Shown piece after piece: positions 25,201 to 36,280 of a stretch of 64,000 bases of DNA (its first letter is position 1; each line of letters begins with the position of its first letter). Source of the DNA: Zonotrichia leucophrys gambelii (taxonomy: Eukaryota > Chordata > Aves > Passeriformes > Passerellidae); contig NC_088173.1 in the NCBI RefSeq assembly GCF_028769735.1, positions 16,370,038 through 16,434,037 on the forward strand. The letters are read 5' to 3'. A program made the position numbers and the translations under genes. The notes under the pieces were generated by a model. It was given only the letters and a program-made list of their open reading frames with translations. It had not been told where the DNA came from and searched no databases.

Positions 25201-27534
25201 CACGATAAGGTTAGTCAGTAAAAGCTTAGATTGCGTTTAAGCAGCCTGAAATATTTGTCTGTAATGCTTAAAACATTTAATGTTGGCACCAGTGGGTTAA
25301 TCACCAGACTAGGTGGTTAATTACTGGTTCCTTATAGATAGAGATTTTTACTAATGGCATGATATTTAGATATTCCCACATGAAAACAAAGACAAGAATT
25401 AACCTCACAGAAGTGAAGGAACTGTCAAATAAAGGGAAAAATTGTTAACATTTTCCATATGTCTTCATTGAGGTGGCAACTTCTTGTTGAGTTTTTGATT
25501 AGTCAAGAGTGAAATACAGCTTTATATTCAGATACTTATCTTTAGATAACTTAAATCTATTTGATTGTTAGAATAAATCAAAGATTATTGGGAGTCTCAA
25601 AATGCAAGAGTTCTTCTTTTCTGTGGAACTTCAATAACATCTGTAATTAATGCAATCTGTAGATGTCTTAGTGTAACAAGTTTGTCTTGGTATATGCATC
25701 TTTCATCAAAGCGATAAAATGGTTGCTTGTAATTTATGTCATGAGTTACCATTTAATCTTCAGGTTCTGAAATAAAATGGCAACATAAGTAATTTTTTAC
25801 CTCAGGACACTTTGGAAATGCAACTTGTTCCTCTCAAGCAATTTCTTTCAATATAAAAGAAATTCATTTTGATTACTCTTAGAATAAGGGAGGTTTTTTA
25901 GTCACTTTGCAAAAAGTTTGAAAGTGGCTCAAAGTCCTGGTCAAAACATGGTACCTTCATATTCATAAAATCTGTCAATTTTGATGTTTTCAGAAACTTA
26001 ATTTTTTCTAAAAGATTTTCTTAATGCTTACTGAATTCAGTAATTTATCAGTAATGTAATACAGAGTTTTCCTCAAAAAATTATCTTTACATTAGCCTTT
26101 CTGAAAATTAGCAATTTACTTCTAATGTTAAACCAAATCATGTGATGAAAAGTAGAAGTCTTCTAAGCCACTTCTTCTTGCAGTTATTTAACTGCTCTTT
26201 TGCTTAGCCTCTTCTTCTGCAAATGATCAGAGTTCTGTCTTGGTTTGGCCTGCCATAGAATGATACATGGTATAGATGTCATCTTGTAGTCCCTTTTAGT
26301 CTTGTTTTTAATTGCTTTTGTGCACAATTTGAGTAATAATTGTCAACAAGAAGTTGGCCTAAAAAATTATCATGTGATCCATCATTCAAAGAAACCAGGG
26401 TCTCTTCTGTGGTATTTTAAATTATGTAACCTAAACATGGCTAATTTTCTGGGTATGGGGTTGGGTTTTTTTTAGTTACCAAGCTGTGGAATATATGAGG
26501 ATGGGAACAGACCCAACAGTAGCCTGTCAGAAAGTTATTTCCAGAATCCAGAAGTACGCTCCAAAGTTCTTTGGTGCTATCATTTGCGCCAATACAACTG
26601 GAAGTTACGGTATGTATTTTGTTTTGCAGACAAAGGTGCTTGACCCTAACTAGGTCACTGATGTACAAAACTGGACAGAGATTTTGAAAAAGTCTTTAAT
26701 TATTCTTTGAAAACTGCAGCAGCACTGGCCATTCACAGTATGGAATACTGGTTAGCAGGGCAGCTGTGTCCTAGTGCAGACTGGAGATAATTTAATTTTG
26801 CGTTTTGATGTCTTAGACTTTCACAAAATTTATGGAAGTCTTAGCAAAACCCAAAAATATTTACAACCTTCATTTGTTTCCTGGACTGTATACGATTAAT
26901 TTGAAGGTTTTAAAAAAAGACTGCTTTGCTTTCCCTAGATATGGCATAAGGGAGGGAGAGAATATGAATGTTAAGCATAGCTTCAGAGTGATCTAAGAGT
27001 AGTCATTGTGCCAGGCATCTCATTAGTGAACTCTTAGATCAGTAGGAAGTACAATTTGCTAATCAATGTGGATTATTTAGTTAGACTGCTTTGCTTATTC
27101 TTTGATCTGCTACTTCCTATAGTTCTGTGTTTAAGAGATTAGTGTTGAAGGGACTCATTAAATTAATCAGGATTGAAAGACAGAGAGATTTTCCTGACTT
27201 GTGTTACTGTTTTGAATTGTACTATAAGGGCATTAATTGCACTACAACAACCAGCAGTAATTTTAACTTAAAAATTAAATGCTTTCAAGATATCTTGGGT
27301 TAAACAGATTGTAAAAGAATAATTATTCCACTGTAGTAGAATTAGTAACTGGATCTTTAGATGATAAAATACAGTGACAGAGAGACTAATGTCAAATATA
27401 GTAAATTAGAATCTTGTTTTCTTTTTTTCCTAGGTGCTGCATGTAATAAAATTCCAGGATTCACACAGTTTCACTTCATGGTTTCAAACCCTTTGCTAAG
27501 TCGACCAACTGAGCAAGTAGTAGACTGCATTTAA
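15691..27534 (+). CDS. AGA: Aspartylglucosaminidase precursor, 9 coding exons
   Basis: Lysosomal N4-(beta-N-acetylglucosaminyl)-L-asparaginase, which cleaves the GlcNAc-Asn bond in the last steps of glycoprotein breakdown. Coding exons are 15691-15835, 17697-17850, 18965-19077, 21692-21804, 22580-22694, 23529-23604, 24323-24430, 26476-26609 and 27434-27534. They sum to 1059 nt, 352 codons plus TAA, against 346 residues in human. All introns are GT-AG with matching phases. A hydrophobic signal peptide covers about residues 12-30. The precursor self-cleaves before Thr212 (HD|TIG), which becomes the N-terminal nucleophile. From Trp40 on the numbering is human plus 6, and Trp40, Thr230, Arg240, Asp243, Thr263 and Gly264 are all present. 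The eight disulfide cysteines are kept (70, 75, 169, 185, 292, 312, 323, 351). The human N38 glycan site is lost, the N308 site is kept as N314, and N166-Q-S is new. The start is the first in-frame ATG, with G at -3 and +4. Expected to be functional. Confidence 0.97.
16346..16398. repeat. Tandem repeat of an ATAGTTATATTA-like unit
   Basis: Four copies of TAGTTATATTA in AGA intron 1, arranged as two longer blocks of about 25 bp. A small AT-rich minisatellite with no evident role. Confidence 0.8.
17516..17565. repeat. (ATATTT)n hexanucleotide microsatellite
   Basis: About eight near-perfect copies of a TATATT unit in AGA intron 1, roughly 130 bp before exon 2. A simple repeat, likely to vary in length. 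Confidence 0.9.
17697..17850 (+). CDS. AGA: AGA coding exon 2
   Basis: Residues 49-100, between TTACAG and GTAAGG. It carries the first disulfide pair in [13 protein letters not shown] and the glycine-rich GYGGSPDE stretch, followed by [10 protein letters not shown], all typical of the N-terminal-nucleophile fold. A solo LTR lies only 36 bp past the donor site. Confidence 0.96.
17882..17886. repeat. Target-site duplication, left copy
   Basis: CCTGC, identical to 18408-18412 on the other side of the LTR. The perfect 5-bp match fixes both ends of the insertion. Confidence 0.9.
17887..18407 (-). mobile_element. Solo LTR, 521 bp, antisense in AGA intron 2
   Basis: Read on the - strand it begins TGTGAGAAAC and ends TTTATAACA (TG..CA) and is flanked by the perfect duplication CCTGC. 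It has a TATAAAA box at 18028-18022 and an AATAAA signal at 17937-17932 in the right order for U3, R and U5. No internal retroviral genes are present, so it is a recombination-derived solo LTR. The 5-bp duplication fits ERVL-like or ERV1-like elements. It differs in length and sequence from the LTR upstream of AGA. The intact duplication suggests a fairly young insertion. Confidence 0.9.
18022..18028 (-). promoter_or_regulatory. TATA box of the antisense LTR
   Basis: TATAAAA on the - strand, about 85 bp upstream of the LTR's AATAAA, the usual U3 core-promoter spacing. Transcription from it would run towards AGA exon 2 and the AGA promoter. The LTR's own poly(A) signal at 17937-17932 may stop it first. 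Confidence 0.6.
18408..18412. repeat. Target-site duplication, right copy
   Basis: CCTGC, identical to 17882-17886, marking the right boundary of the 521-bp LTR. Confidence 0.9.
18965..19077 (+). CDS. AGA: AGA coding exon 3
   Basis: Residues 100-138, between TTCCAG and GTAATT. It encodes [20 protein letters not shown] and then a helix ending in LLVGES, one of the best conserved parts of the alpha chain. It enters in phase 2 and leaves in phase 1, fitting both neighbours. Confidence 0.96.
20537..20580. repeat. 22-bp tandem duplication
   Basis: Two adjacent 22-bp units starting AAATAGAA.TACTTGTATT (20537-20558 and 20559-20580) in AGA intron 3, differing at a few bases. Confidence 0.75.
21692..21804 (+). 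CDS. AGA: AGA coding exon 4
   Basis: Residues 138-175, between TTTCAAG and GTACAG. It includes [13 protein letters not shown]. Cys169 matches human Cys163, the residue changed in the common Finnish aspartylglucosaminuria allele, and it is intact. N166-Q-S168 is an N-glycosylation sequon that the human protein lacks at this place. Confidence 0.95.
22580..22694 (+). CDS. AGA: AGA coding exon 5
   Basis: Residues 176-214, between TTACAG and GTAACA. The exposed linker before the cleavage site is rich in Lys, Glu and Arg and diverges from mammals. It ends in NHDTIG, which contains the autoproteolysis site. Asp211 and the nucleophile Thr212 are both encoded here. Confidence 0.96.
23529..23604 (+). 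CDS. AGA: AGA coding exon 6
   Basis: Residues 214-239, the start of the beta chain (GMVVIG, then [14 protein letters not shown]). Thr230 matches the human active-site Thr224. It leaves in phase 2 at CCAGG|GTTAGT, a usable donor weaker than the consensus. Confidence 0.94.
24323..24430 (+). CDS. AGA: AGA coding exon 7
   Basis: Residues 239-275, between ACTACAG and GTTTGT. It encodes [15 protein letters not shown] and [21 protein letters not shown] sequence (here [12 protein letters not shown]). Arg240 and Asp243 bind the substrate's carboxyl and amino groups in the human enzyme, and Thr263-Gly264 form the oxyanion hole. Confidence 0.96.
26476..26609 (+). CDS. AGA: AGA coding exon 8
   Basis: Residues 275-320, between TTTTAG and GTATGT. 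It encodes [18 protein letters not shown] and later [10 protein letters not shown]. Cys292 and Cys312 match a human disulfide. N314-T-T keeps the sequon used at human N308. Confidence 0.96.
27434..27534 (+). CDS. AGA: AGA coding exon 9 with stop
   Basis: Residues 320-352, starting after TTCCTAG and ending at TAA 27532-27534. It encodes [13 protein letters not shown] and ends VVDCI, the same C-terminal pattern as mammals, with Cys323 and Cys351 forming the last disulfide pair. Confidence 0.96.
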
Positions 27535-28267
27535 TTCCTTTTGTCCTGTTAGCATCTCAGCTTAGAAGAGGACAGTGCTAAGTACCACCAGTTACTACTT
27601 CTTAAAAATGGTTGTTTCTAGCATTTAATGGCTATTATGGTCTGCTTGTTTTCCTAAGAACTGAGTAGCCAGAAGTGATGAATATCATTGAACAGGCCCT
27701 TTGCCTTGCCATTTAACAATATATTTGTCAGACATTTGGAATAACGGGCTGGAAGTGGAACTATGACTCTACACATAAAATTTATGTTGAGAATATGTAA
27801 TTGTCTTTCTTAAGATTTAGTTGAGGTTTTCTCTTGAAAAGAAAATTGCTGAAATGAAAATGCTGACATGCAAGAAAAGGGGCTTGAGGAGTAGTGGAGA
27901 CTATTTCAAACCTTTAATGAAGAGATAAGAAGTCCTTATGGACCATTCTAACTTCTTCCACAACAGCTAAGGATACATTTGAATAGACAGTACATGCAAG
28001 CATCCCTAGTAGTACAAACCTTCGAGGAATTTTGGTTGACTGACTGGATGTGAAGACAAATGATTAGAAATCATCCCGTCACCCATTTTTGTAGTGGAAG
28101 TTATGAACCATAATCACAGTGATTTCCTTGTCAGTAATATGCTGTGCACTCACCCTGTCCTACAGCACATTAACCTCTGCAAAGGAGCAGTTGAATGCCT
28201 AGAGTGTGACAGTTACCTATAGCTTTGGGTTTTGTCATTTTCTGTGTCTAGAGACACCAGGATTCAT

Positions 28268-28315
28268 TTGGAATAGAACTTTAGCATCATGGGTTTTGGA
28301 ATAGAACTTTAGCAT
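28268..28315. repeat. 20-bp direct repeat in the AGA 3' UTR
   Basis: Two identical copies of TTGGAATAGAACTTTAGCAT separated by 8 bp, a recent local duplication. Confidence 0.85.
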
Positions 28316-28469
28316 TCACAAGTATTTGAAGATCTGTTTGATCATTCTCTTAAATTGGTGGCTTGCTGATTTGATGGAATCGTTGCTGAACTTGAGCTAA
28401 GAAATGGCAAAAGAGGAGAGCGGGTAAAAAGAATGTGTCTTGTCACTTTAATTATTCTCTGTCTAGTTA

Positions 28470-28598
28470 AATAAAATCATTGGGTAATAAAAGCACACAT
28501 TAATGTATTAATAAAGTCATTTAGATGCTTGTGTACTGTGCATTAGATTAATTGTTGCTTTATGTTTCAAGGTAGTATCTTTAAAAGCTGGAAATAAA
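28470..28598 (+). terminator. AGA: Cluster of AGA poly(A) signals
   Basis: Four AATAAA hexamers within 130 bp on the sense strand. One or more probably direct AGA cleavage and polyadenylation. Which is used is unknown. Confidence 0.55.
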
Positions 28599-29137
28599 CC
28601 ATTCACTTCACCAGAATGGCTATGTTTAATGGCTTGCTATTGAACTTCATCAACAAAGTGATTTATTCACTTCTGTCACTGGATCCTCAGAGCATGTTGT
28701 AGCAGTGTTCACTGCAGGCCACAGAAAACTTTTGTCAGAGAAGCTCCTACTGAATACATCTGTAATGGATTAAGAAGAGTTTTCTACCTGTGCTACCTAG
28801 AATCCTTCTTCCATGGCTGCTCTATCTTCAGACAACTCAGGCAGTCAAGTGCAAATAGATTAATAAAATCCTAGTGATTGCTACTTTGAAGATTGCAGCG
28901 TGGATTATGAACATCGAAGGTTCAGTACTACAAGCAGAGCAGTAATGTCTCAAATTTCTGCAGCTGAATTCTCCCGGATTCATTTCTCAAAGAGGTTTGG
29001 GAACATCCATAGCTTGCTTTCTAGAGTGCTTATGTCACTCTGTACTAGCTAGTCTGTGCCAGTAAAGGTTATAGTGCCCTATAACACTGTATCTTGAAGT
29101 CACTGTTACAGTGCAAACTTCCTACATACCTTATCTG

Positions 29138-29793
29138 TGCTGGCTGACAGCAGCTGAATGTGAGCCAGCTGTGTCCAGGTGGCCAAGAAGGTAATGGCAT
29201 CCTGGCCTGGATCAGCAATGGTGTGGCCAGTGGGACCAGGGCAGGGATTGTTCCTCTGTGCTTGGCACTGGTGAAACCAGACTTTGAGTCCTGTGTCCAG
29301 TTCTGGGCCCCTGACATTGAGGGGGACATTGAGGGGCTGGAGCGAGTCCAGAGAAGGGCAGTGGAGCTGTTGAAGGGTCTAGAGGGTAAATCCTAGGAGT
29401 GGCTGGGGGACAGGGGTTGTTTGGCCTGGAGAAAAGGGCTTAGAGGGGAACCTTACTGCTCTTTACAACTGCCTGAAAGGAGGGTGTAGCCAGGTGGGAG
29501 GCAGCCTTTTTATCCAGACTGCCAGTGACAGGACAAGGGGAAATGGCCTCGAGCTGTGCCAAGGGAAGTTCAGGCTGGATATCAGGAGGAGTTTCTTCAC
29601 TGGAAGGGTAGTCAAGCATAGGAATGGGTTGCCCAGGGAGATGGTGGAGTCACTGTCTCTGGAAGTGTTCCATAAAACACTGTGCACATGGCACTTTGTA
29701 CTATGTTTTTTTTGGCACGGTGATGTTTCATGAAAGGTTGGACTTGGTGATCCTGGAGATCTTCTCCAACCTTACTGATTCTATTATTCTATG
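29138..29793 (+). mobile_element. CR1 LINE 3' end, about 655 bp
   Basis: Follows the avian CR1 consensus over its full length: TGAGCCAGCTGTGTCCAGG, CATCCTGGCCTGGATCAGCA, CCAGTTCTGGGCCCCTGACA, GGAGCGAGTCCAGAGAAGGG, CTGAAAGGAGGGTGTAGCCA, AAATGGCCTC, GGTTGCCCAGGGAGATGGTG and GGTTGGACTTGGTGATCCTG. It ends in the terminal short repeat ATTCTATTATTCTATG. The remaining frame is broken by stops. It is a 5'-truncated, inactive copy just beyond the AGA transcript end, in the same orientation as AGA. Confidence 0.92.
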
Positions 29794-32700
29794 AAAATTA
29801 CTTGTCTCCATGACATAGGCATTAATACATATGGTTAGATAATATGGGTTTCTTTGTGATGATGCATTAGTTATAAATGAAAGGGTTAGTTTGTGTAAAT
29901 TATTTTGATACATCATTAATTTGACAATATATTAAATCATAATATTAAGAATGTACCATTCTGATGTTATGGACAGAATTCAGAATTAGAAAAATAATGG
30001 CCGTGATATTTTGTCTTAGAATATTTTTTAAAGGTTGCTAATGATGTTCTGTTATGCTTAGCAGACACAAAGTTTTTTAGAAAATATATCAAGTACAGAC
30101 TCCTCTGAAAAGTAAGCAAAAACTATTACAATCTGTTGGAGTTGCAAAAAAGTATTTTACTGTTTTCAATTTCAGTTTTTACTATCCAACTCTTACAATA
30201 CAGAATATGAGGATTTGTGATTTAGTGGTTCAATTGAATGCATCTGTCTGTAAAGCTGTGGGGCTTTTTAAAGTTTATTAGCTTCTTTTTAGCCATTTTT
30301 TATCTGTTTCTATAGACAGAAAAAGAATCTTTGCTCAACAGTCTGACTAAAAGTGAACTATGCTCTGTTTTTGCGTGGCATCAAATTGTTCCTTAATAAA
30401 GCAATCTCTGTGTACCCTGGCAATGTTTTGCATGCACTTACTGAAGAAAGCTTCCCTGTGATTTCACCACTTGTAGGTTACCACTGAAACACATTCTTTC
30501 ATTTGTAGCATTCTCAGTCAGGAATAATTCAGAGTTTTAGAGATTTCAAGATTGATTTTTAGATGGAATCTGCAGTGCTATATAAACTGAAGTGAATCAA
30601 TCAGCATTTGTTGAGTTTAGTTTATCATGTGACTGTTTTAACTACTTAACAGTGCTGTTCATTCTTGTTTTGAAACACACACTGTGTGCAGGATTTTTGT
30701 GCTATAATCTATAGTCTGTGCATGAAGAAACATCAGTTATACTGTTAAATTTACTCCAGCTCTAAAATACAGCAGGTATATTATATATTAAGTACTGAAG
30801 TACAAATGTTTTCACTGGAGGGTCTGCTCATTCCTCTGCGTAGATTCCATTAAATTTACAGGAAGAACTGAAATATTCATGGAGCAGAAATGAATGAATC
30901 TCAGGATTTTGTGACTAATATTGTTATTGTTTAAGCTGCTGAGTCAGAAGGAAACATTTATGTTTGTGCATTTAACAACCTTAGCTGTGTTTTCATTTTC
31001 TTTTTTTCTCCTGACAGTTGGAATCAGTGTAAGTAAATACAGCTGCTGATGCCATGCTGTCTCAGTGTGATTAGCTCATACCTTTACAGTGACAGGTGGT
31101 GGTCTGTGAAATGAAAGCAATAGCAACTTCAAAGGCTGCCAGTTTAGGGACTCCCTGCTACTAGTGAGGTTTTTTTTTTTTTTTTTCTTTTTTCTAATAA
31201 GATAGAGAAAAAGCTTTACAAGAAGTTTTGATTGCACTTTTTCCAGGTAGAGCTTTATAAAAGGAATTGTATTGTAAATGTTACGGGGTTTTATTGGTTG
31301 AAAATGGTGATTTTGTTTCTCTGCATAGAAAAAAGCCTGTCATGTGTTAGATGAACAGAAAGTTTCATATTTTCACCCTTTGCATACTTGCCAGCCAGAC
31401 TCTGAAATACATTTTGACTCTAATTCTGTTTGTTGCTATGTTATGATTTTGACTGCTGGTGTTGCATACTTACATAGAAAGCAATGACTTTGCCACTTGA
31501 ATGTAGCTGAAAAGTTGTGTTGTGTTTTATATTTCTAATTTCTAAACATTTGTAATTTAAAGATCTGGAGAAATAAGAAATTCAATTTAGCAAGAAATCC
31601 TATGGCATTGTGGTTTTTCTTGGAATATTCTTATGTGCAGATAGGAAGACCTAAACTTGTTATTTTTTCAATACAAGTACAGAAAGATTGTTATAGACCT
31701 AGCTCTCCCAACAGGAGCAAGGCTTTTTCCCCTAAAATCAGAAGAAACCCAGTGGTTTTTTTCCTATTCTGCCATTAATGGTACTTTATATTTTCTTCAG
31801 ATCTGTAGTTTGTCAGTTTATACATGTTTTCTTTATATTAATTTTGCTTTCTTTGCTGTCAGCAGACTTGTCATAACAGCTTTCTTGACACATTCTGGCT
31901 ATATCCATCCAGGTTCAACTCTTGCTCAGTTTTCTTTTTGTAGTGTACTTCATGCATGATGTAGGCTGTGTTGTAGTATAATTTTGTCATGCAGTATTTG
32001 GCAGGGGGGATTCAGTTCTACATGAGATGACCTTTTAAAGGTGGCATAATTACTGAAGCAGTAGATTACAGTATTGCAGCAGTGCAGGTTTAGAATTATA
32101 CTTAGCGAGATTGTGAATGCTTATTGTTCATAAGTAGATGCTTGATGGCATATGTGGTTATTTATTAAATACAGTGTGACAGGCTTTTTGAAAACAAAAA
32201 CAGTTATGCAGCTAGCTCAATGCTGCTCCTGGATAGATATTGTTACAAGAAAAATTCCAGGACAAATTATCATGGATGGTCTGTGAGATTTGTTGTTGGG
32301 TTGGCAGGCTGATACATAGAGAAGTAGAAAGGAAATTAAACTTCCCATAAATTAATATTTTTATCTGCAGCGTTTTTCCTGAGCATTGGGTAGCGATGTA
32401 GAACTGACAATTTCCTACTTTCCTTGTGTAATCAGTTCTTTAGATATGTGGGGTTTTTTTTCCTGGAGAATTTACAGTAATAGATGTAACAAAATATTAT
32501 AGCTTAAAAGGATGAGTGTAGAAGGTACTATAAACAATTTTAATTCATATGCAGTCAAGTGTGTTTTGTTAATTTGATTGTTACTGAAGACTAATTTGTA
32601 TGTTATGTGGTAGAAAATAAATTACATTGGAGTAGTTGCAGTGTTAATGAACTGTAACTTTTGACATTCCATCTGTACCCATTCTTACAAATCTGCCAAC

Positions 32701-33302
32701 ATGAAAAGTCCTGTGATCTCACTGCTCAGCTAGAGTTATGACAGATCTTGTTAGTGCTTAGTGAAAGTGCTAGCCCCAAAAATGGGTCTTTAGGGTAACA
32801 TCACTTTGCTGCATGAGCTTAAGGGTGTTACCAGTCTTTAAATGATTTCTGCAGTGCTGCTTCTCCCTGCCTCCTGTATCTCTCCTCACTGGAGGTTACT
32901 GTTCCTATACCAGGACTGCTACATGCTTCATTCCAGATCCAAAGGTTTAGCCTCTCTGACCTCCCTCTGCACTTTGCACCGGTAGTAGCAGTTGCCTGCA
33001 CCCCATTCCATCGACTAAATTCCCATCTAAGAGCTGCAAGGAAAGGCTGCAGGGCTTGCTGGGGGAGCATGCATTAAGTATGTATATCATACTTTCATCA
33101 TTCCTGTTTTGAGCTCCATAGTTACAGCAGTGCTAATAAAATCCACCAAAAGCAACTGTATTGGACAAGGAAGAATTAAGTGTTAATAACAATTAGTAAT
33201 GAAGGGCTGAAGACAAGGTTATATTTGTCCATCTCTCAAGGATGGTTTCAGCTGAAGAAAGATTTTGCCGCTCAAAAGGAGCAGGATGCTACTGGTAGCT
33301 TA

Positions 33303-33361
33303 CTGTTTAGCTAAAAAAAAAAGTAGGTAGCTAGCTTGCTGTCTAGCTAAAAAAAAGTAAT
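33303..33361. repeat. Imperfect tandem duplication with A-runs
   Basis: Two units with the pattern CTTRCTGTYTAGCTAAAAAAA lie about 30 bp apart, each followed by AGTA. A simple local duplication. Confidence 0.65.
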
Positions 33362-36179
33362 TTTTTTTGTTTTTCAGAATGTAAGCAAGCTGTTCTGTTT
33401 TACTTTAGGGCCACACAGTAGCTAATACTAACAAAAGGTAGAATGCAGGAATACGCAGTAGGGCACTGAGGAGCACGGGAAACTATCCAGCTGGTGACAG
33501 CACATTCTTAGTTTGGCAAAAGAAGACTCTTCTAAATTTTCCTGCAGATTGAAGTAAGGTGCCTGTCTCTCCGCAGGTTTCATGATTCAACCCTCAGGCT
33601 AGAGGCCCATCTACTGTTTTTCCTCCAATACAATGCAGTAAAAGATGAAAAATCAGGATGGGCATCTAGTATTCTTTTATTCTTTTATTTTTTTATCAAC
33701 AGGCTATTGTCATGTTTCCCTTATTTCTCTTCTGTCATGTAAATACTTAATTATCTACCGTAGGTTTCCCATTTTCAGGATGGGAAAGTACAGAGTCCCA
33801 TATAACTTTCAGATCACCTTCTCTTTGTTAAAATATGAATTTGAATTTCTGCTGACTGAGGAGGCTTTACAGCTTCAGAACAGCTGCTGCTACTACAATG
33901 CTTTATGAAAATGTGAGCGCTATGAATGCAGTCTCCTTGACTGGCTATTTAATTGAAAGTCGCTGTGAGATGTGCTTTGTGTTAACACCGCTGTGTTTGG
34001 ACAGACTATGAGATTGGATTCTTGGGGAGTTCTGTCACAGGGATGTCTGGTTACTGAATCACAAAGAGTTTTAGGGAAGAGACAATCACCAATATGCTCA
34101 GTGGAGCTATGATAACATCTGCAGGCACACTTAAGAATAGAGCCATAACCCTGTAACTTAATTTGAAAAATCAAGACTCTTTCAGACTTGGGAATAGAAG
34201 TTTGATCTTGCATAAAGTTGTACTTTTATAACAATAATGTAGTGCCTCACTATGAGAAATATAAGTGCTAATGTCAGATAAATATTCCAACTGTCATTTA
34301 TAATTATAATTTTTGCACTTTGGTCAGGCAGCTATTCATAACATGCCAATCAATCAGTGTTGAACTTAACCATTATGTTCTGCTTTGTACCTAAAATTTT
34401 TCCAGATTTAGCATTTGAGAAGAACTTCAAATGCATACTGGAAGTTCAGGCAATGTGATCATCCAATAGACTATCTCATGTGAGTGCCTCTAAAGTATTT
34501 CTCACACATATAAAGTATTTCTTGCAGCAAATAACAACAATACAGTACTACTGAAGCCTTTAGTCTCAGTATTCATTGAGAGTGCTCCAAAAAGGGAAAA
34601 GTTGCCTTTTCTTGGGAAATTCCAAAAGAGACCTAGACACTGGAGTACAACATTTTAAACTTTATGAGGATCTCAGTACTTTGTAGCAGCTGCTGCTTTC
34701 TAGTTTTGTAAGTATCCGACATCTGTATGTGATTTTGGTAGTGGGGTTGCATAAAACCAGTAGCTCCCACTGCTAGTAAGGTAGCAAGCCCTCAAGCTCA
34801 ACCCCAGGGCCTTGTTGGATGGACGTGCTGGTCCACCACACTGAGTGCTGCTCAGCAGGCAGGGGGTTTGTGTATCTGTGGCTTGTTGCATTTCTTCTAA
34901 TGACTGTCCTATTATGTGTGGAACATGAAAATCCATGTTCAAATAATAACCTGCCTAATTATCGTAGAACGCTGAGGCCAAAGAATCTTTTTCTCCTCAT
35001 TTTCCTTTAATAAGTAGCAATTAATTTATACTGGGTGGAACAGCTTCAGTAAGAAACATGAGATGATGAGGAAGATAGTATGTGAAGATCTGCTTCTTTA
35101 GAAACATGGAAGATTCCATAGGACACACATCCTCACCTATGTCTGTTCCTGTCAGTGCTGGTTAGGTAATGTGTGAATCAGCACATACCGATAACCAAGG
35201 CAACCTCCAAGCCACACCTAAAATGTAGAATAGATTTATTTAATTGTGAACCTTGTTCACAACACAGGGCAGCAGAGACACACAGGGACAGAGGCTCCTT
35301 GGGCTTAGCTCATCCTGCTGGGCCCCAGGAGGGTCTCTGCCTGTCTTACTACTAGAGAAGGCTTTGTGCATCTCTGTGAGAGTGTGCTATGTTGACAGGG
35401 ATTCCCCTTAAAACAGGCAGAGGATAAACCACACCAGACATAATAAATGGGCTTTTTTTTTTCCCCAGACTGACATTTTTAACAATCCCAGTTGCAATGT
35501 CACTTTGAACAAAACTATTCCCACCTCCTGACCACATCTTCTGGTTTTAACCCTTTCCTCCCATTCTTTACCATCTGTTAAGCATTCCTTGAATACCAGC
35601 AGGGCTCAGAAACAGACCAAATTCCTGAGTGGTTCACCAGCAAGGCATTAAGGCAACTTTCTGGTAAAACTTCTGACTACAAGAATTTGCTGACCGTGTG
35701 GTTAACTTCCAACTTTTTACATTTTCATTTTAACAAGTGTCTGTTCCAATAATGTTATGACTTAATAGTGAACAACTAACAGCATACATATCTTTTGCTC
35801 AGAATTAAAAGCTAGGTGTTCTTTTCTCACAGAATGAGTAAATTTTATTTTCAAACCAAGTATGTAAGACTACCAGCCTAGGCACAACCTCTTTCTTTAT
35901 GCAGTCCCAGTTTCAGGTCTGCAGTCCTGTGCGTGGAATTTACAGTTAACAAATTTCAATATTTTTAATGATGTTCTGGCAATGTTAGCAGCCTGTCCAC
36001 AGGAGAACCATTTAGCAGATATCACTGTATTCTCAATAATTATTTAATTAATGATCAGTATATCTTTCCCACATCCAAGAATGTTTACTCCAGCCTTACT
36101 TAACAGGGTTATGGAAATGATGCTTCAGGGTGAGCTATCTGGTAAAGCAGTGTTACAGCCCGAAGAGAAAAGTGCACAC

Positions 36180-36211
36180 TGATTAAGACAGACTGCCATC
36201 TGTCTTAATCA
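36180..36211. repeat. Perfect hairpin, 13-bp arms
   Basis: TGATTAAGACAGA (36180-36192) and its exact reverse complement (36199-36211) flank the 6-base loop CTGCCA. It does not look like a terminator or RNA gene; a template-switch origin is likely. Confidence 0.85.
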
Positions 36212-36245
36212 TATGGCCAAGCACTTTTATAACTGAAACAGCTAC

Positions 36246-36280
36246 ATTCATTCATTCATTCATCCATTCATTCATTCTTA
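36246..36280. repeat. (ATTC)n tetranucleotide microsatellite
   Basis: About eight ATTC units with one ATCC interruption. A simple repeat. Confidence 0.9.

Larger units (their letters stand above)
27535..28600 (+). other. AGA: Probable AGA 3' UTR
   Basis: Non-coding sequence after the AGA stop. AATAAA hexamers lie at 28470-28475, 28486-28491, 28510-28515 and 28593-28598. This cluster, about 1 kb past the stop, is the likeliest transcript end. A 20-bp motif, TTGGAATAGAACTTTAGCAT, occurs twice (28268-28287 and 28296-28315). The exact cleavage site cannot be fixed from sequence. Confidence 0.6.

Noticed and set aside
29160..29396. Open frame inside the CR1 at 29.1-29.8 kb as a possible intact ORF2
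   Set aside because: It is only a remnant of the CR1 3' part, soon ended by stops, and lacks the reverse-transcriptase core.
35160..35720. Possible LTR-derived patch
   Set aside because: It has a TTTATT (antisense AATAAA) and a GC-richer stretch, but no TG..CA ends with a target-site duplication could be found.
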